A stretch of DNA of 64,000 nucleotides, taken from Acidobacteriota bacterium. Lineage in GTDB: Bacteria; Acidobacteriota; Vicinamibacteria; Vicinamibacterales; SCN-69-37. The DNA lies in assembly GCA_016716905.1 (NCBI GenBank), contig JADJUS010000004.1, positions 1 through 64,000 on the forward strand, written 5' to 3'. The notes under the pieces were generated by a model. The model made no database searches, was not told the origin of the DNA, and saw only the letters and a list, made by a program, of their open reading frames with translations. The position numbers and the translations under genes are program-made. Each line of letters starts with the position of its first letter. Within the stretch, counting starts at the first letter, position 1. Shown one piece after another: positions 53,252-61,552 of the stretch.

Positions 53252-54214
53252 CTACGCCGGCGGAATCCTGTTGGCGTAGAGCTTCAGGCCGTCACGCCGG
53301 ACACCCACGAGCACGCCCTGGGCCTTGCCGCCGCCGGGCCGCTTGTAGACCACTTCGTACTGGTGATTCAGGTTGTCCACGATGTTCTTCATCATGGCTT
53401 CCAGCGCCGACTGCGCATGAATGAACTCGCGCCGGCCACCAGTATTCGCGGTCAACTGCTCAAGGACCAGTCCACGCACCGCGTTTTGATTCGTGCCCGG
53501 CTGCACCGAGACCGCCCAGAGGTTGGCGTGGGACTTCGACAGTTCTTCGTGCAACTGCCGGATGTTCTGGCGGCTCTGTTCGTCGCCCGGTTCGATGTTG
53601 AGGGCGACGATGTTACGGCGGGGCGACTTGGCTTTCGTCAGCGACTTGCTCGCCTCGATAATCGCTTCGAGCAGCACGGAGGCCGCCCCGGGCTTGGGGA
53701 ACAGCCGGGCCACACCCTTCTCAAGATCCGCCACGTTTGACGTCATCTTCGTGACGGTGATCGCCGCCTGGCCAAACTCCATCAATTCCATCTGCGTTTC
53801 AGGGCTGACGGACGCCATGTCCTTTACGAACGAACCGATCGCGGTGCGAATATCCCGGATGAGTTCAGGCGAGAAGGAGCCGAGGCCCAGGGCGCCGCCA
53901 GTGCTGCCGCTCATCATCGAGCCCTCGCCGGCGTTCTTGGTCGTGTCCGCCAAAAGCACGATGGCCATCGGCGCTGTCGACCGCTTCACGCTCACCACTT
54001 CGCGATCCTGGTTGTCTTCGCGGATGAGGACTTCCGGCGTCGTCAGGTCCTTCACCGACTTGCCGTCCTTGTCGACGACGGTGAGATAGAGGATCTTTTC
54101 TTCCTGGCTGGTCGCCGTCAGTTCGGGCGTCGAGAAGGCCCCAAACGTCACCGCAAGGCCGAGCAGGCCGGCCAGAGGCACAAGGGCCCGGCGGCGAAGT
54201 GTGTCAGTCGTCAT
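53252..54214 (-). CDS. VWFA-related (Acidobacterial) domain protein 3
   Basis: The 320-residue exported protein has a signal peptide (ALVPLAGLLGLAVTFGAFS), the family start KILYLTVVDKDGKSVKDLTT / VLIREDNQDREVVSV, a core with MAIVLLADTTKN (partial metal site), RNIVALNIEPGDE and LWAVSVQPGTN, and ends MKNIVDNLNHQYEVVYKRPG, as in other members. It is shorter than proteins 1 and 2. The gene is 15 bases upstream of the sulfatase-TPR gene and is the likely first gene of that three-gene operon. Confidence 0.8.
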   Translation of the reverse strand: MTTDTLRRRALVPLAGLLGLAVTFGAFSTPELTATSQEEKILYLTVVDKDGKSVKDLTTPEVLIREDNQDREVVSVKRSTAPMAIVLLADTTKNAGEGSMMSGSTGGALGLGSFSPELIRDIRTAIGSFVKDMASVSPETQMELMEFGQAAITVTKMTSNVADLEKGVARLFPKPGAASVLLEAIIEASKSLTKAKSPRRNIVALNIEPGDEQSRQNIRQLHEELSKSHANLWAVSVQPGTNQNAVRGLVLEQLTANTGGRREFIHAQSALEAMMKNIVDNLNHQYEVVYKRPGGGKAQGVLVGVRRDGLKLYANRIPPA

Positions 54215-54253
54215 GTGTCGTGAAGCCTCCAGAGGAAGAGTAGCAGGAATCGG

Positions 54254-54676
54254 CTACGCCAACGCGAGCACGTCCACAGAGGGGTATCTCGTCCGGATCT
54301 TCCGGTCGAGCGTGACGAGCGTGGCAGGTGCAGACTGGGCGAACGCGGCCAGATAGTCGTCGGTCCAGAGCAAGTGGCTTTTGTCGTTGCGCTTCGAGAG
54401 CGTGATCCACACCGGCGCCAGGCCGCGTGGCTCGCCGAGGAATCTGACCCGCGGGTCGTCCTGGAGCGCCAGCAGCAGGTCCCACCCCTGTTTCCGCGTC
54501 TGAACGTCCGTCCCCGTCACCGCCGGATTGCTGACCAGGCGCAGGAAGGCCATCTCGGTGACCCGGCAAAACGCCAGATCATCATCTTCCTGGTCCATCC
54601 AGCGTTTGGCGATCGAATGATGCGCATGGCGGCCCCACGAAGCAGCGAGCCACACGTTCACATCCAGTAATTTCAT
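54254..54676 (-). CDS. vapC: VapC-type PIN-domain toxin
   Basis: This 140-residue PIN nuclease has the acidic residues Asp5 (MKLLDVNVWLA), Glu41 (CRVTEMAFLRL), Asp106/107 (WTDDYLAAFA) and Asp124 (TLVTLDRKI), the metal-binding set used to cut RNA (tRNA or rRNA in known VapC). The start overlaps the antitoxin stop by four bases, the normal arrangement for the pair. All key residues are present, so it should be active if expressed. Neighbouring operons on both sides are unrelated to it. Confidence 0.85.
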   Translation of the reverse strand: MKLLDVNVWLAASWGRHAHHSIAKRWMDQEDDDLAFCRVTEMAFLRLVSNPAVTGTDVQTRKQGWDLLLALQDDPRVRFLGEPRGLAPVWITLSKRNDKSHLLWTDDYLAAFAQSAPATLVTLDRKIRTRYPSVDVLALA

Positions 54677-54966
54677 CGCCGAGCCCGAGCCCGCCCTGTG
54701 GACGGGGACGATCGAGGACTGACCCCTTCCGCGTCCGCGTTAGCAAGCGCCTGTTCGAGGCTCGCATTCGTCGCGGCGACCGCTGGCCCTGTGGCGGCAC
54801 CAAACAGCGGCAAACGTGCCCGAGTGCGGCCCCGCGCCGACTGGGGCAGCGCAAGCTCCGACGCGAGGGCCCGCGACAGCAAGGTCTTCAGCGACTCCCC
54901 GCGCTCGGCGGATCGCGCCTTCGCGTGTCGCATGAGTGCGGTGTCGAACATGACCGTAGTGCGCAT
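54673..54966 (-). CDS. vapB: VapB-type antitoxin
   Basis: This 97-residue protein begins MRTTVMFDTALMRHAKARSA, followed by ERGESLKTLLSRALASEL. This is a ribbon-helix-helix-like DNA-binding start (strand then two helices). The C-terminal part is Ala/Arg-rich and probably disordered until it binds the PIN toxin. It directly precedes vapC with a four-base overlap. It would repress its own promoter, which should lie in the 54967-55030 region (AT-richer GCATATTTGCATATCGACGC, with GCATAT repeated). Confidence 0.75.
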   Translation of the reverse strand: MRTTVMFDTALMRHAKARSAERGESLKTLLSRALASELALPQSARGRTRARLPLFGAATGPAVAATNASLEQALANADAEGVSPRSSPSTGRARARR

Positions 54967-55060
54967 AAAAGCATATTTGCATATCGACGCAGCCCTGGCA
55001 AGACCGGTCGTGAGGCAGCCTGCCGGCTGAAATTGAGCCAATGAGCCAATGGGGCACCCG

Positions 55061-55066
55061 TATAAT
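55061..55066 (+). promoter_or_regulatory. -10-like TATAAT close to a start codon
   Basis: TATAAT lies seven bases upstream of ATG 55074, so transcription would begin at or just before the ATG (very short leader or leaderless mRNA). There is no good -35 at the normal distance; the upstream 25 bases are the CCAATGAG-type repeat. Confidence 0.35.
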
Positions 55067-55073
55067 TGCCGCC

Positions 55074-57488
55074 ATGACGCGAGAACAACGGCTCCCGTGG
55101 CTGGTGGCATGTGGAGTGGTGGCCTGGGCCGCGGCGGTGACGATGCCGCAGGCGCAGGTGGCGACGCCCGCCACAACGGGTGCGGCCCGGGTGGATGCCA
55201 CCCGGCTTGCGAAGATCGACGAGGTCGTCGCCGAGGCGATCGCCGAGAAGAAACTGCCGGGTGCCGTGGTGCTGGTCGGCCAGGGCGACACCGTCGTGTT
55301 TCGAAAGGCGTACGGCCATCGCGCGTTGGTGCCCGCGCCCGAGGTGATGACCCTCGACACGATGTTCGACATGGCCTCGCTGACCAAGGTCATCGCCACC
55401 ACAAGCGCGGTGATGATGCTGGTCGAAGACGGCAAGATCCGCCTGAGCGATCCGGTGGACTCAGTTCATCCCCGACTTCGCGAAGTACGGCAAAGATCGC
55501 GTCACCGTCCGCCACCTCCTGACGCACATGTCCGGCCTTCGGCCCGATGTGGACCTGGCTGATCCGTGGGTCGGCTACGAGGCGGCCATGGCGCTTGCCA
55601 ACGAAGAAGTGCTCGGCGCCGCACCCGGCCGGCAGTTCGTCTATAGCGACATCGGGTTCTTCCTGCTGGCCGACATCGTGGCCAAAGTCAGTGGCCAACC
55701 CTTCGACCAGTTTGTGGCCACGCGCCTGTTCCAACCGCTTGGCATGACAGACACGATGTTCAACCCGGCTGCGGTCCTGCGAGACCGCATTGCGCCCACG
55801 GAAAGTTGCACGCAGTACGGATGGCCCTGCGCCGGCCCTGGCGCCGAGATGCTTCGCGGTACGGTGCACGACCCGACGGCGCGCCGCATGGGCGGTGTGG
55901 CCGGCCACGCGGGACTGTTCAGCACGGCGGACGACACCGCGCGTTTCGCACGCATGCTGCTGCGCGGCGGCGAATTGGACGGCGCGCGGGTGCTCTCGCC
56001 GTTGGCTGTGGCGCGCATGACCAGTCCGTCCACGCCTGATGGTCTGCCCAGTGTGCGCGGACTCGGCTGGGACCTGGATTCGTCTTACTCCTCCAACCGC
56101 GGCGAACTGCTGCCCATCGGCTCCTTCGGACACACGGGCTTCACCGGCACGTCGCTCTGGGTTGATCCAGCCACTCAGGTGTTCGTCGTGTTCATGTCCA
56201 ACCGTGTGCATCCAGAAGGCAAGGGCGACGTCACGCCCCTGCGCGCGCGCGTGGCGACGATCGCGGCGTCTGCATTCAGCGCGCTGCCCGCAACGGGGCT
56301 TGCCGGCACCCGCCGGACATTCGAGTCACAAACGCCGGCCGTGCCCGCACCCACGAACGCACCCGTGCAGAACGGCATCGATGTGCTTCGCGCCGGCGGG
56401 TTTGCGGCGCTCAAAGGCCTGCGTGTGGGCCTGCTCACCAACCACACCGGCCGCGCGCGTGATGGCGCCGCAACCATCGACGTACTCGCCGCCGCCCCGG
56501 ACGTGAAGCTGACCGCCCTTTTCAGCCCTGAACACGGAATCCGCGGAATTCTGGACGCCGTTGTGCCCTCCACGCACGACGCCAAGACCGACCTGCCGAT
56601 TCACTCCCTGTATGGCGACTCACGGCGTCCGACCGACGCGATGCTCGCCGGTCTCGACGCCATCGTCATCGACCTGCAGGACGTTGGCGCGCGGTTCTAC
56701 ACCTACATGACCACGATGGCGTATGTGATGGAAGAGGCCGCGTCGCGCAAGATCAAGGTCTTCGTGCTGGATCGGCCGAACCCCATTGGCGGCGTGCACA
56801 TCGAAGGCCCCGTCCTCGATCCTGACGCGGTGAGCTTCATTGGCTACCTGCCGGCGATGCCCACACGGCACGGCATGACGCTTGGTGAACTTGCGCGCCT
56901 GTTCAATGCGGAGAAGAAGATCGGCGCGGACCTGACGGTGGTCGCGATGCGCAACTGGCGGCGCGACGCCTGGTTCGATGACACGGGGCTGATGTGGATT
57001 GGCCCGTCACCGAATATGCGCAACCTCTACGCTGCCACGTTGTACACGGGACTCGCGTCATTCGAGAGCGCGAACCTGTCGGTGGGGCGCGGCACCGATA
57101 CGCCATTCGAACACATCGGTGCGCCGTGGATTGATGGTGTGCGCCTCGCAGAAGCGCTGAACGCCCGGGCCATCCCGGCGTGCGCTTCTATCCCGAACAG
57201 TTCACGCCCAACGCGAGCAAGTTTGCCAACGAACTCTGCCAGGGCGTCTTCATTGTCGTCACCGACCGGAATGCCGTGCGGCCCGTGCGCGTCGGCGTGG
57301 AAATCGCGTCCGCGCTCCTGCGACTATTCCCAGGCAAGTTCGAGATCGATTCCTCATTGCGGTTGTTCGGCTCAGCCTCGGGCCTCGCGCGCCTCAAGAG
57401 CGGCGACGACCCCGCCGCGATCGCCGCCACCTGGAGCGGCGGCGAAGCGCGGTGGCGACTGCTGCGGGCGAAGTATCTGCTCTACTAG
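55074..57488 (+). CDS. Serine beta-lactamase-like hydrolase fused to NamZ-like (DUF1343) domain (frameshifted twice)
   Basis: Signal peptide (LVACGVVAWAAAVTMPQAQ). Domain 1 is a class C/penicillin-binding-protein-like hydrolase: the Ser102-Leu-Thr-Lys105 motif in DMASLTKVIAT, YSDIGFFLLADI (Y-x-D/N) and GHTGFTGTS (KTG-equivalent). Domain 2 begins near NGIDVLRAGGFAALKGLRVG, with LLTNHTGRARDG, LFSPEHGIRG, YGDSRRPTDAML and DLQDVGARFYTYM, features of DUF1343/NamZ exo-N-acetylmuramidases. Together they point to trimming peptidoglycan fragments in the periplasm. One frame change near 55455-55465 (DPV to FIPDFAKYGKDR) and one at the GG at 57177 (missing G; AIPGVRFYPEQF) are needed. Joined length is about 804 residues. 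ATG 55074 is chosen because the signal peptide starts there. Confidence 0.82.
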
Positions 57489-57619
57489 TCCTGGGTCCAG
57501 GGTCCTGGGTCCAGGGTTCGATGTGCGTGCGCCGTTCGGCGCACGGGCTTTAGTTAAGAAGGAAGTTCCGGCAAAGCCGGCACCGAGAACTCTGGACCCA
57601 GGACTCTGGACCCAGGACT
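57487..57619. repeat. Large inverted repeat between convergent genes
   Basis: The left arm (two copies of TCCTGGGTCCAGG, 57489-57515) and right arm (two copies of CTCTGGACCCAGGACT, 57590-57619) are near-perfect reverse complements of about 29 bases. Inside are smaller palindromes (GTGCGCCGTTCGGCGCAC and TTCCGGCAAAGCCGGCACC). It fills the whole gap between two convergent stop codons, so it is a candidate bidirectional terminator. Confidence 0.75.
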
Positions 57620-57621
57620 AC

Positions 57622-58755
57622 TCAGAACCTCCTGAATATCCCGATCGTCACCGTCACCTGCCTGTTGGTGCCCGAGCCTTCGAAGAGGGGTGGCGGCCAG
57701 GTTTGGCCCGCTCAGCGACGAGCGCACGTTTGGCTGCGTGCTGAACTGAATGCCCGGGCTCGTGGCCGACGGCAATACTCCGGTGGTTGTGGCGGTGGCC
57801 ACAGCGGGTGCCGCCGTCAGCTTCGTGACGTCCTTCGTTGAGTTCACGAGCAGGCGGGCGTCGACGCGTATTCCTGTGCGCTCAGACAAGTCGTATGTCA
57901 GGCCGCCGCCCACAAGGCCCATCGCATTGTTCTTTGGCTGGGTCACGCTCACCACCACGCGATCGGTCTCGTCCATCAGGAACGCGCCAAAAAGCCTGAA
58001 CGTGTAGCGGCCGTTGAGAACGGCCTGAGGCCCCTCGCCGCTGTTGAGCATGACCCCGCCTCCCGCAGTCAGATACGCCTCCACCTTGCTTCCGCTGAGC
58101 ACCGTCCACTTCATCGCGCCTGCCACTCGGGTCTGGCTGTTCGCCCGGTCGGGTGTCGTGAGCTGCGACGTGACAACGAGGTTGGTCACCGGCGCCGTCG
58201 CGAGCAACGCCTGGAACGATTCCTCGAAGCTGTCGCTGCTGGCCTTCAACGCGTCCTGAAGGGCGCTGGTCAGCGCCAGCTTCGCCAGACTGCGCTCCAC
58301 ACTCAACTCGAGGCTGAGCCTCGATGTGAGCGTCCTTCCCACGCGCAGGCCAAACGCGCTACCGCTCTCTTGCGGCTGGCGCCGTTGCGCCCGAACGCGG
58401 CGTCCATCGGGATGAGTTCCGGGAATGGCGTGCCGTCAATGGCCTCGAAGCGCGCCAACACCTGATTCAGGAGTCCAGCACCATCGCCGAAGTACCACGA
58501 GGACACAGCGCGACTCGGCTGCCCGGACTCAGTCGTGAACGGTGTGCCTGGGGCGAACGCCGGCACCGCACCTCCGCTCGAGGATGACGATGAGGAGGAG
58601 GACGCGCCGCCGTAGAGTTCGATGGTCCACTTGCCGGGCCGAGCCGCGTTCTGAGCGTGGGCGGTTGACGGCCAGAACCCGCCAAGGGCGATGGCGCTCA
58701 GCGTTGCGAAGACTCGCGTGGCGGTCCGGCGAACAATTCGGGGTGAAGTCAGCAT
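57622..58755 (-). CDS. Outer-membrane beta-barrel protein (frameshifted)
   Basis: The signal peptide (MLTSPRIVRRTATRVFATLS, cut after ALGGFWPSTAHAQ) is followed by a Ser-rich linker (eight or nine Ser in a row, GGASSSSS) and strands typical of small barrels: WTIELYGG, MKWTVLSGSKVEAYLTAGGG, GRYTFRLFGAFLMD, MGLVGGGLTYDLSERTGIR and RLLVNSTKD. At the C-terminus, correcting a shift in the CCCC run near 57690 gives NRQVTVTIGIFRRF with the terminal Phe, then TGA at 57622-57624. A second shift near 58360-58390 joins AFGRNGAS to SGSAFGLRVGRTLTSRLSLE. Joined length is about 375 residues. The ATG is preceded by GGAGA on the minus strand. Function unknown beyond a barrel or porin-like fold. Confidence 0.7.
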
Positions 58756-58811
58756 GCGTGTCTCCGGAAAAAGCGAGTGGCCGGCAGTATAGTAACGGCG
58801 GGAGGCAGAGC

Positions 58812-60263
58812 ATGGGCAGATCTTTCTCGATGGTTCGCGCAGGTGTGCTGGCCGGGGCCGGCCTGATGGTGGCGCTGAGCCCGTCGTGGCTGGGGGCTGT
58901 CCGGGCCTCGTCCAGTCCGCTGTCGAACGATGCGCTGTTGCCCGCCGCGGCCCTGTCCCAAATCCTCGCGGCAAGCGATGCGAGCGTGACACGGTCGCGC
59001 GCGGTGGCGCTGGACGTCAACACGCTGCCGGATCCCCGAACCCGCCCGCAACTGGTCCGCGAGCCGTCTTTGTCGCTCGAACTCTTTCCCGACGTCTCCA
59101 TCGTTGCGGTATTTGAGCGTTTTGATCCGAATACGTCCGGCGTCACCTGGGTGGGGCATGTGGATGGGGTCGCGGCGAGTTCAGTGACCCTCGTGTACGG
59201 CGGAGGCCTTCTCGCAGGCAGTGTCGTGATGCCGTCAGGCACGTTCAACATTCGGCCGGCGTCGGCGGAGTCACGGGCCGCCAATCCGCAGCCCGCGGGC
59301 GAAGTGCATGTGATTTCGCAGGTGAATCAAGCCGCGCTCCCACGCGAGGCGGATCCGCTCGAACCCACGTACACGCCCGAAGCGCTTGCGGCCGCGGCCG
59401 ATCGCAACATTACTGATACGGCCGACATCATTGACGTGATGGTGGTCTATACCGCATTGGCGCAGCAGCACGCAGGCGGCGCGGCAGGCATGGCCAACCT
59501 CATCAACATCGGCATCAGCGAGACCAACACGACGTATGCGAACAGCGACGTCAAGCATCGCGTGCGCCTCGTGCACAGCGCCCTCGTGGGCTACACAGAA
59601 GTCGGTTCATTCAGCGCGAATCTCACGAGTCTGCGCCAGGGTCTGGGCCCGCTCAGCGGCGTGCCCGCGCTGCGTAATCAGTTTGGCGCCGACCTGGTCA
59701 TGATGTTGGTGCATCCGTCCAGTGGCGCCGACGCCTGCGGCATTGCCTACGTGATGTCGACGGTGAACGCCGCGTTTGACCCGTTCGGCTACAGCGTCAC
59801 GGATACCGTGTGCGTCACGCCTGGCCTGACCATGCCCCACGAGTGGGGCCACAACATGGGCGCGCAACACGACTGGTACGTGAATACCTCCGTGTTTCCC
59901 TACAGCTATGCCCACGGCTACAACAACACACGGGTGGGGCAGCGGTGGCGCACGGTCATGTCGTACAACGACGCCTGCGCCGTGCAGGGGTTCAATTGCA
60001 CGCGGCTGCTGGCCTGGGCCAACCCTGACAATCGTCTGAACCCGTTCTGCACCGGGGGCAGTTTTGCCTGCCGCGGCAATCTCTGGTTCCTGCCTGGAGA
60101 GGCGATGGGGGTTCCCGGCGGCACTCGCACCGACTGCGTCGTCGGCGTGCTGACGACGAACCCGTGCGACGCTGATGACCATCGCGCGCTCAACAACACC
60201 GCGTTGACGGTGGCCAACCTCAGGCAGCGGGTCGTGGCCAGTACAACATCAGATAGACGATAA
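58812..60263 (+). CDS. Secreted metzincin (M12/reprolysin-like) metalloprotease
   Basis: This 483-residue protein has a signal peptide (MVRAGVLAGAGLMVALSPSW). After a pro-region (PQLVREPSLSLELFPD, VTWVGHVDG) the catalytic domain begins near residue 205 (DIIDVMVVYTALAQQHAGG). The zinc site is HEWGHNMGAQHD, i.e. His343, Glu344, His347, His353, and the Met-turn is RTVMSYND. Cys pairs around the site (ADACGIAY, TVCVTPG, DACAVQGFNC, NPFCTGGSFAC) suggest disulfides and an extracellular location. The pro-region could keep it inactive until cut. A ribosome site (GGAGG, 58800-58804) precedes ATG 58812. It diverges from the beta-barrel gene and its 3' end overlaps the convergent DUF420 gene by 44 bases. 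Confidence 0.85.
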   Translation: MGRSFSMVRAGVLAGAGLMVALSPSWLGAVRASSSPLSNDALLPAAALSQILAASDASVTRSRAVALDVNTLPDPRTRPQLVREPSLSLELFPDVSIVAVFERFDPNTSGVTWVGHVDGVAASSVTLVYGGGLLAGSVVMPSGTFNIRPASAESRAANPQPAGEVHVISQVNQAALPREADPLEPTYTPEALAAAADRNITDTADIIDVMVVYTALAQQHAGGAAGMANLINIGISETNTTYANSDVKHRVRLVHSALVGYTEVGSFSANLTSLRQGLGPLSGVPALRNQFGADLVMMLVHPSSGADACGIAYVMSTVNAAFDPFGYSVTDTVCVTPGLTMPHEWGHNMGAQHDWYVNTSVFPYSYAHGYNNTRVGQRWRTVMSYNDACAVQGFNCTRLLAWANPDNRLNPFCTGGSFACRGNLWFLPGEAMGVPGGTRTDCVVGVLTTNPCDADDHRALNNTALTVANLRQRVVASTTSDRR

Positions 60264-60648
60264 CGCCGGTCACCGAGACAAACAGCCAGATGGGCAGTGT
60301 CCACCGCGCGATGGCGCGATGGCGGGCATCATCGCGTTTCAGTCCGCGCCGCAACGTCATGAGTGCGAGCGGCACCACGGCCGCCGCCAGGATGATGTGC
60401 GGCACCAGAATGACGAAGTAGATCGTGCGCAGCATTCCGGTGCCCGGGAACGGCTTCGACCCCACCTGCGCGTGATAAATCACGTAAGAAATCAGAAACA
60501 ACACCGACGTCCCAAACGCCGCCAGCATCGTCTTTCGATGCTGTTCAATGCGCCGCGCCCGAATGTGGAAGTACGCGATAACCAGCAGCACCGTGCAGAG
60601 CGCGTTCAGCGATGCGTTCAGTGTCGGAAGGTCGCTTACCGAGATCAT
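60220..60648 (-). CDS. DUF420 membrane protein
   Basis: This 142-residue protein has four helices and conserved His residues: SLNALCTVLLVIAYFHIRAR, RRIEQHRKTMLAAFGTS, LISYVIYHAQVG, VLVPHIILAAAVVPLAL and a last helix LPIWLFVSVTGVIVYLML. These are the marks of DUF420, a family linked to cytochrome oxidase biogenesis and often next to ctaB and SCO genes. Here it follows ctaB by 27 bases; that gap contains AGTTCCCC repeats. Confidence 0.85.
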   Translation of the reverse strand: MISVSDLPTLNASLNALCTVLLVIAYFHIRARRIEQHRKTMLAAFGTSVLFLISYVIYHAQVGSKPFPGTGMLRTIYFVILVPHIILAAAVVPLALMTLRRGLKRDDARHRAIARWTLPIWLFVSVTGVIVYLMLYWPRPAA

Positions 60649-60675
60649 TTAGTCAGTTCCCCAGTTCCCCAGTTC

Positions 60676-61551
60676 CTAAGTTCCCAACTTCGCGATCGCC
60701 ATCAGAATCCACAGCAGCGGCAAATAGATGATCGACGCGTAGAACACCACGCGCGCGTTGGTCTTGGTGCGCGACCAGGCGAAGCGGACGGTCAGCGCAA
60801 ACTGCATCAGGCCGAGTATCAACACGCCGATGGCGTACGTCTGGTCGGCCAGGTTCACCACCGTGGGCATCACGCTGACCGGCACCAGGGTGGCGGCCCA
60901 GAGGGCCATCTGGCGACCGGTCATGGCGCCCGTGTGATCGATCACCGGCAACATCGGCAGTCCGGCGCGGCCGTAGTCTTCCCGGTAGATCCACGCGATG
61001 GCCAGGAAGTGCGGCAGCTGCCAGATGAACATGATGAAGAACAACGACCAGCCCGCCAGTTCGTCGATCGACCCGCGCGCGGCGGCCCAGCCGATCATCG
61101 GCGGCAGCGCACCCGGCACGGCGCCGACCACGGTGGCAAACGACGTGTAGCGTTTGAGCGGCGTGTAACAGAGGACGTAGCTGAACAGCGTGGCCAGCGC
61201 CACCCACATCGCCAGCATGCTCACCGCGCCGCCGAGAATGCCCAACCCCACGGCCGAGAAGACTGCCGCAACGATGCGGCCTTCGCGCGGCGACATCCGG
61301 AGCCCCGCCACAGGCCGGTTTTTCGTGCGGTCCATCAGAGCGTCGGTATCGCGCTCGCTGACCTGGTTGAACGCGGCCGCGCCGCCTGCCACAAGCGCCG
61401 TGCCGGCGCACGTCACGGCCAGGCGCGTCAGGTCCACGTCGCCGGGTGTGGCCATGTAGTAGCCACCTGCGGTGGTGGCAACAACCAGGGTATTCACCCG
61501 GATCTTGGCAAGCGTGATCCAATCGGCCACGCGCGAAGGTGTGGATGGCAT
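60676..61551 (-). CDS. ctaB: Protoheme IX farnesyltransferase (haem O synthase)
   Basis: This 291-residue UbiA-type membrane prenyltransferase attaches farnesyl to haem B to make haem O for terminal oxidases. The start DWITLAKIRVNTLVVATTAGG leads to the prenyl-diphosphate site NQVSERDTDALMDRTKNRP (Asn62 to Pro80), then CYTPLKRYTSFATVVGAVPGA and FIWQLPHFLAIAWIYREDYG. About eight or nine helices are seen. It starts one base after the cupredoxin stop and precedes DUF420, a standard respiratory-maturation order. The oxidase subunits themselves are not in the window. Confidence 0.92.
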   Translation of the reverse strand: MPSTPSRVADWITLAKIRVNTLVVATTAGGYYMATPGDVDLTRLAVTCAGTALVAGGAAAFNQVSERDTDALMDRTKNRPVAGLRMSPREGRIVAAVFSAVGLGILGGAVSMLAMWVALATLFSYVLCYTPLKRYTSFATVVGAVPGALPPMIGWAAARGSIDELAGWSLFFIMFIWQLPHFLAIAWIYREDYGRAGLPMLPVIDHTGAMTGRQMALWAATLVPVSVMPTVVNLADQTYAIGVLILGLMQFALTVRFAWSRTKTNARVVFYASIIYLPLLWILMAIAKLGT

Positions 61552-61552
61552 T

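Noticed and set aside
55528..57744. Serine hydrolase/NamZ protein running on to 57744
   Set aside because: After AEALNARAIP the sequence becomes Ser/Arg-rich nonsense; the family sequence continues in the neighbouring frame (RFYPEQFTPNASKFANEL) to TAG 57486-57488.
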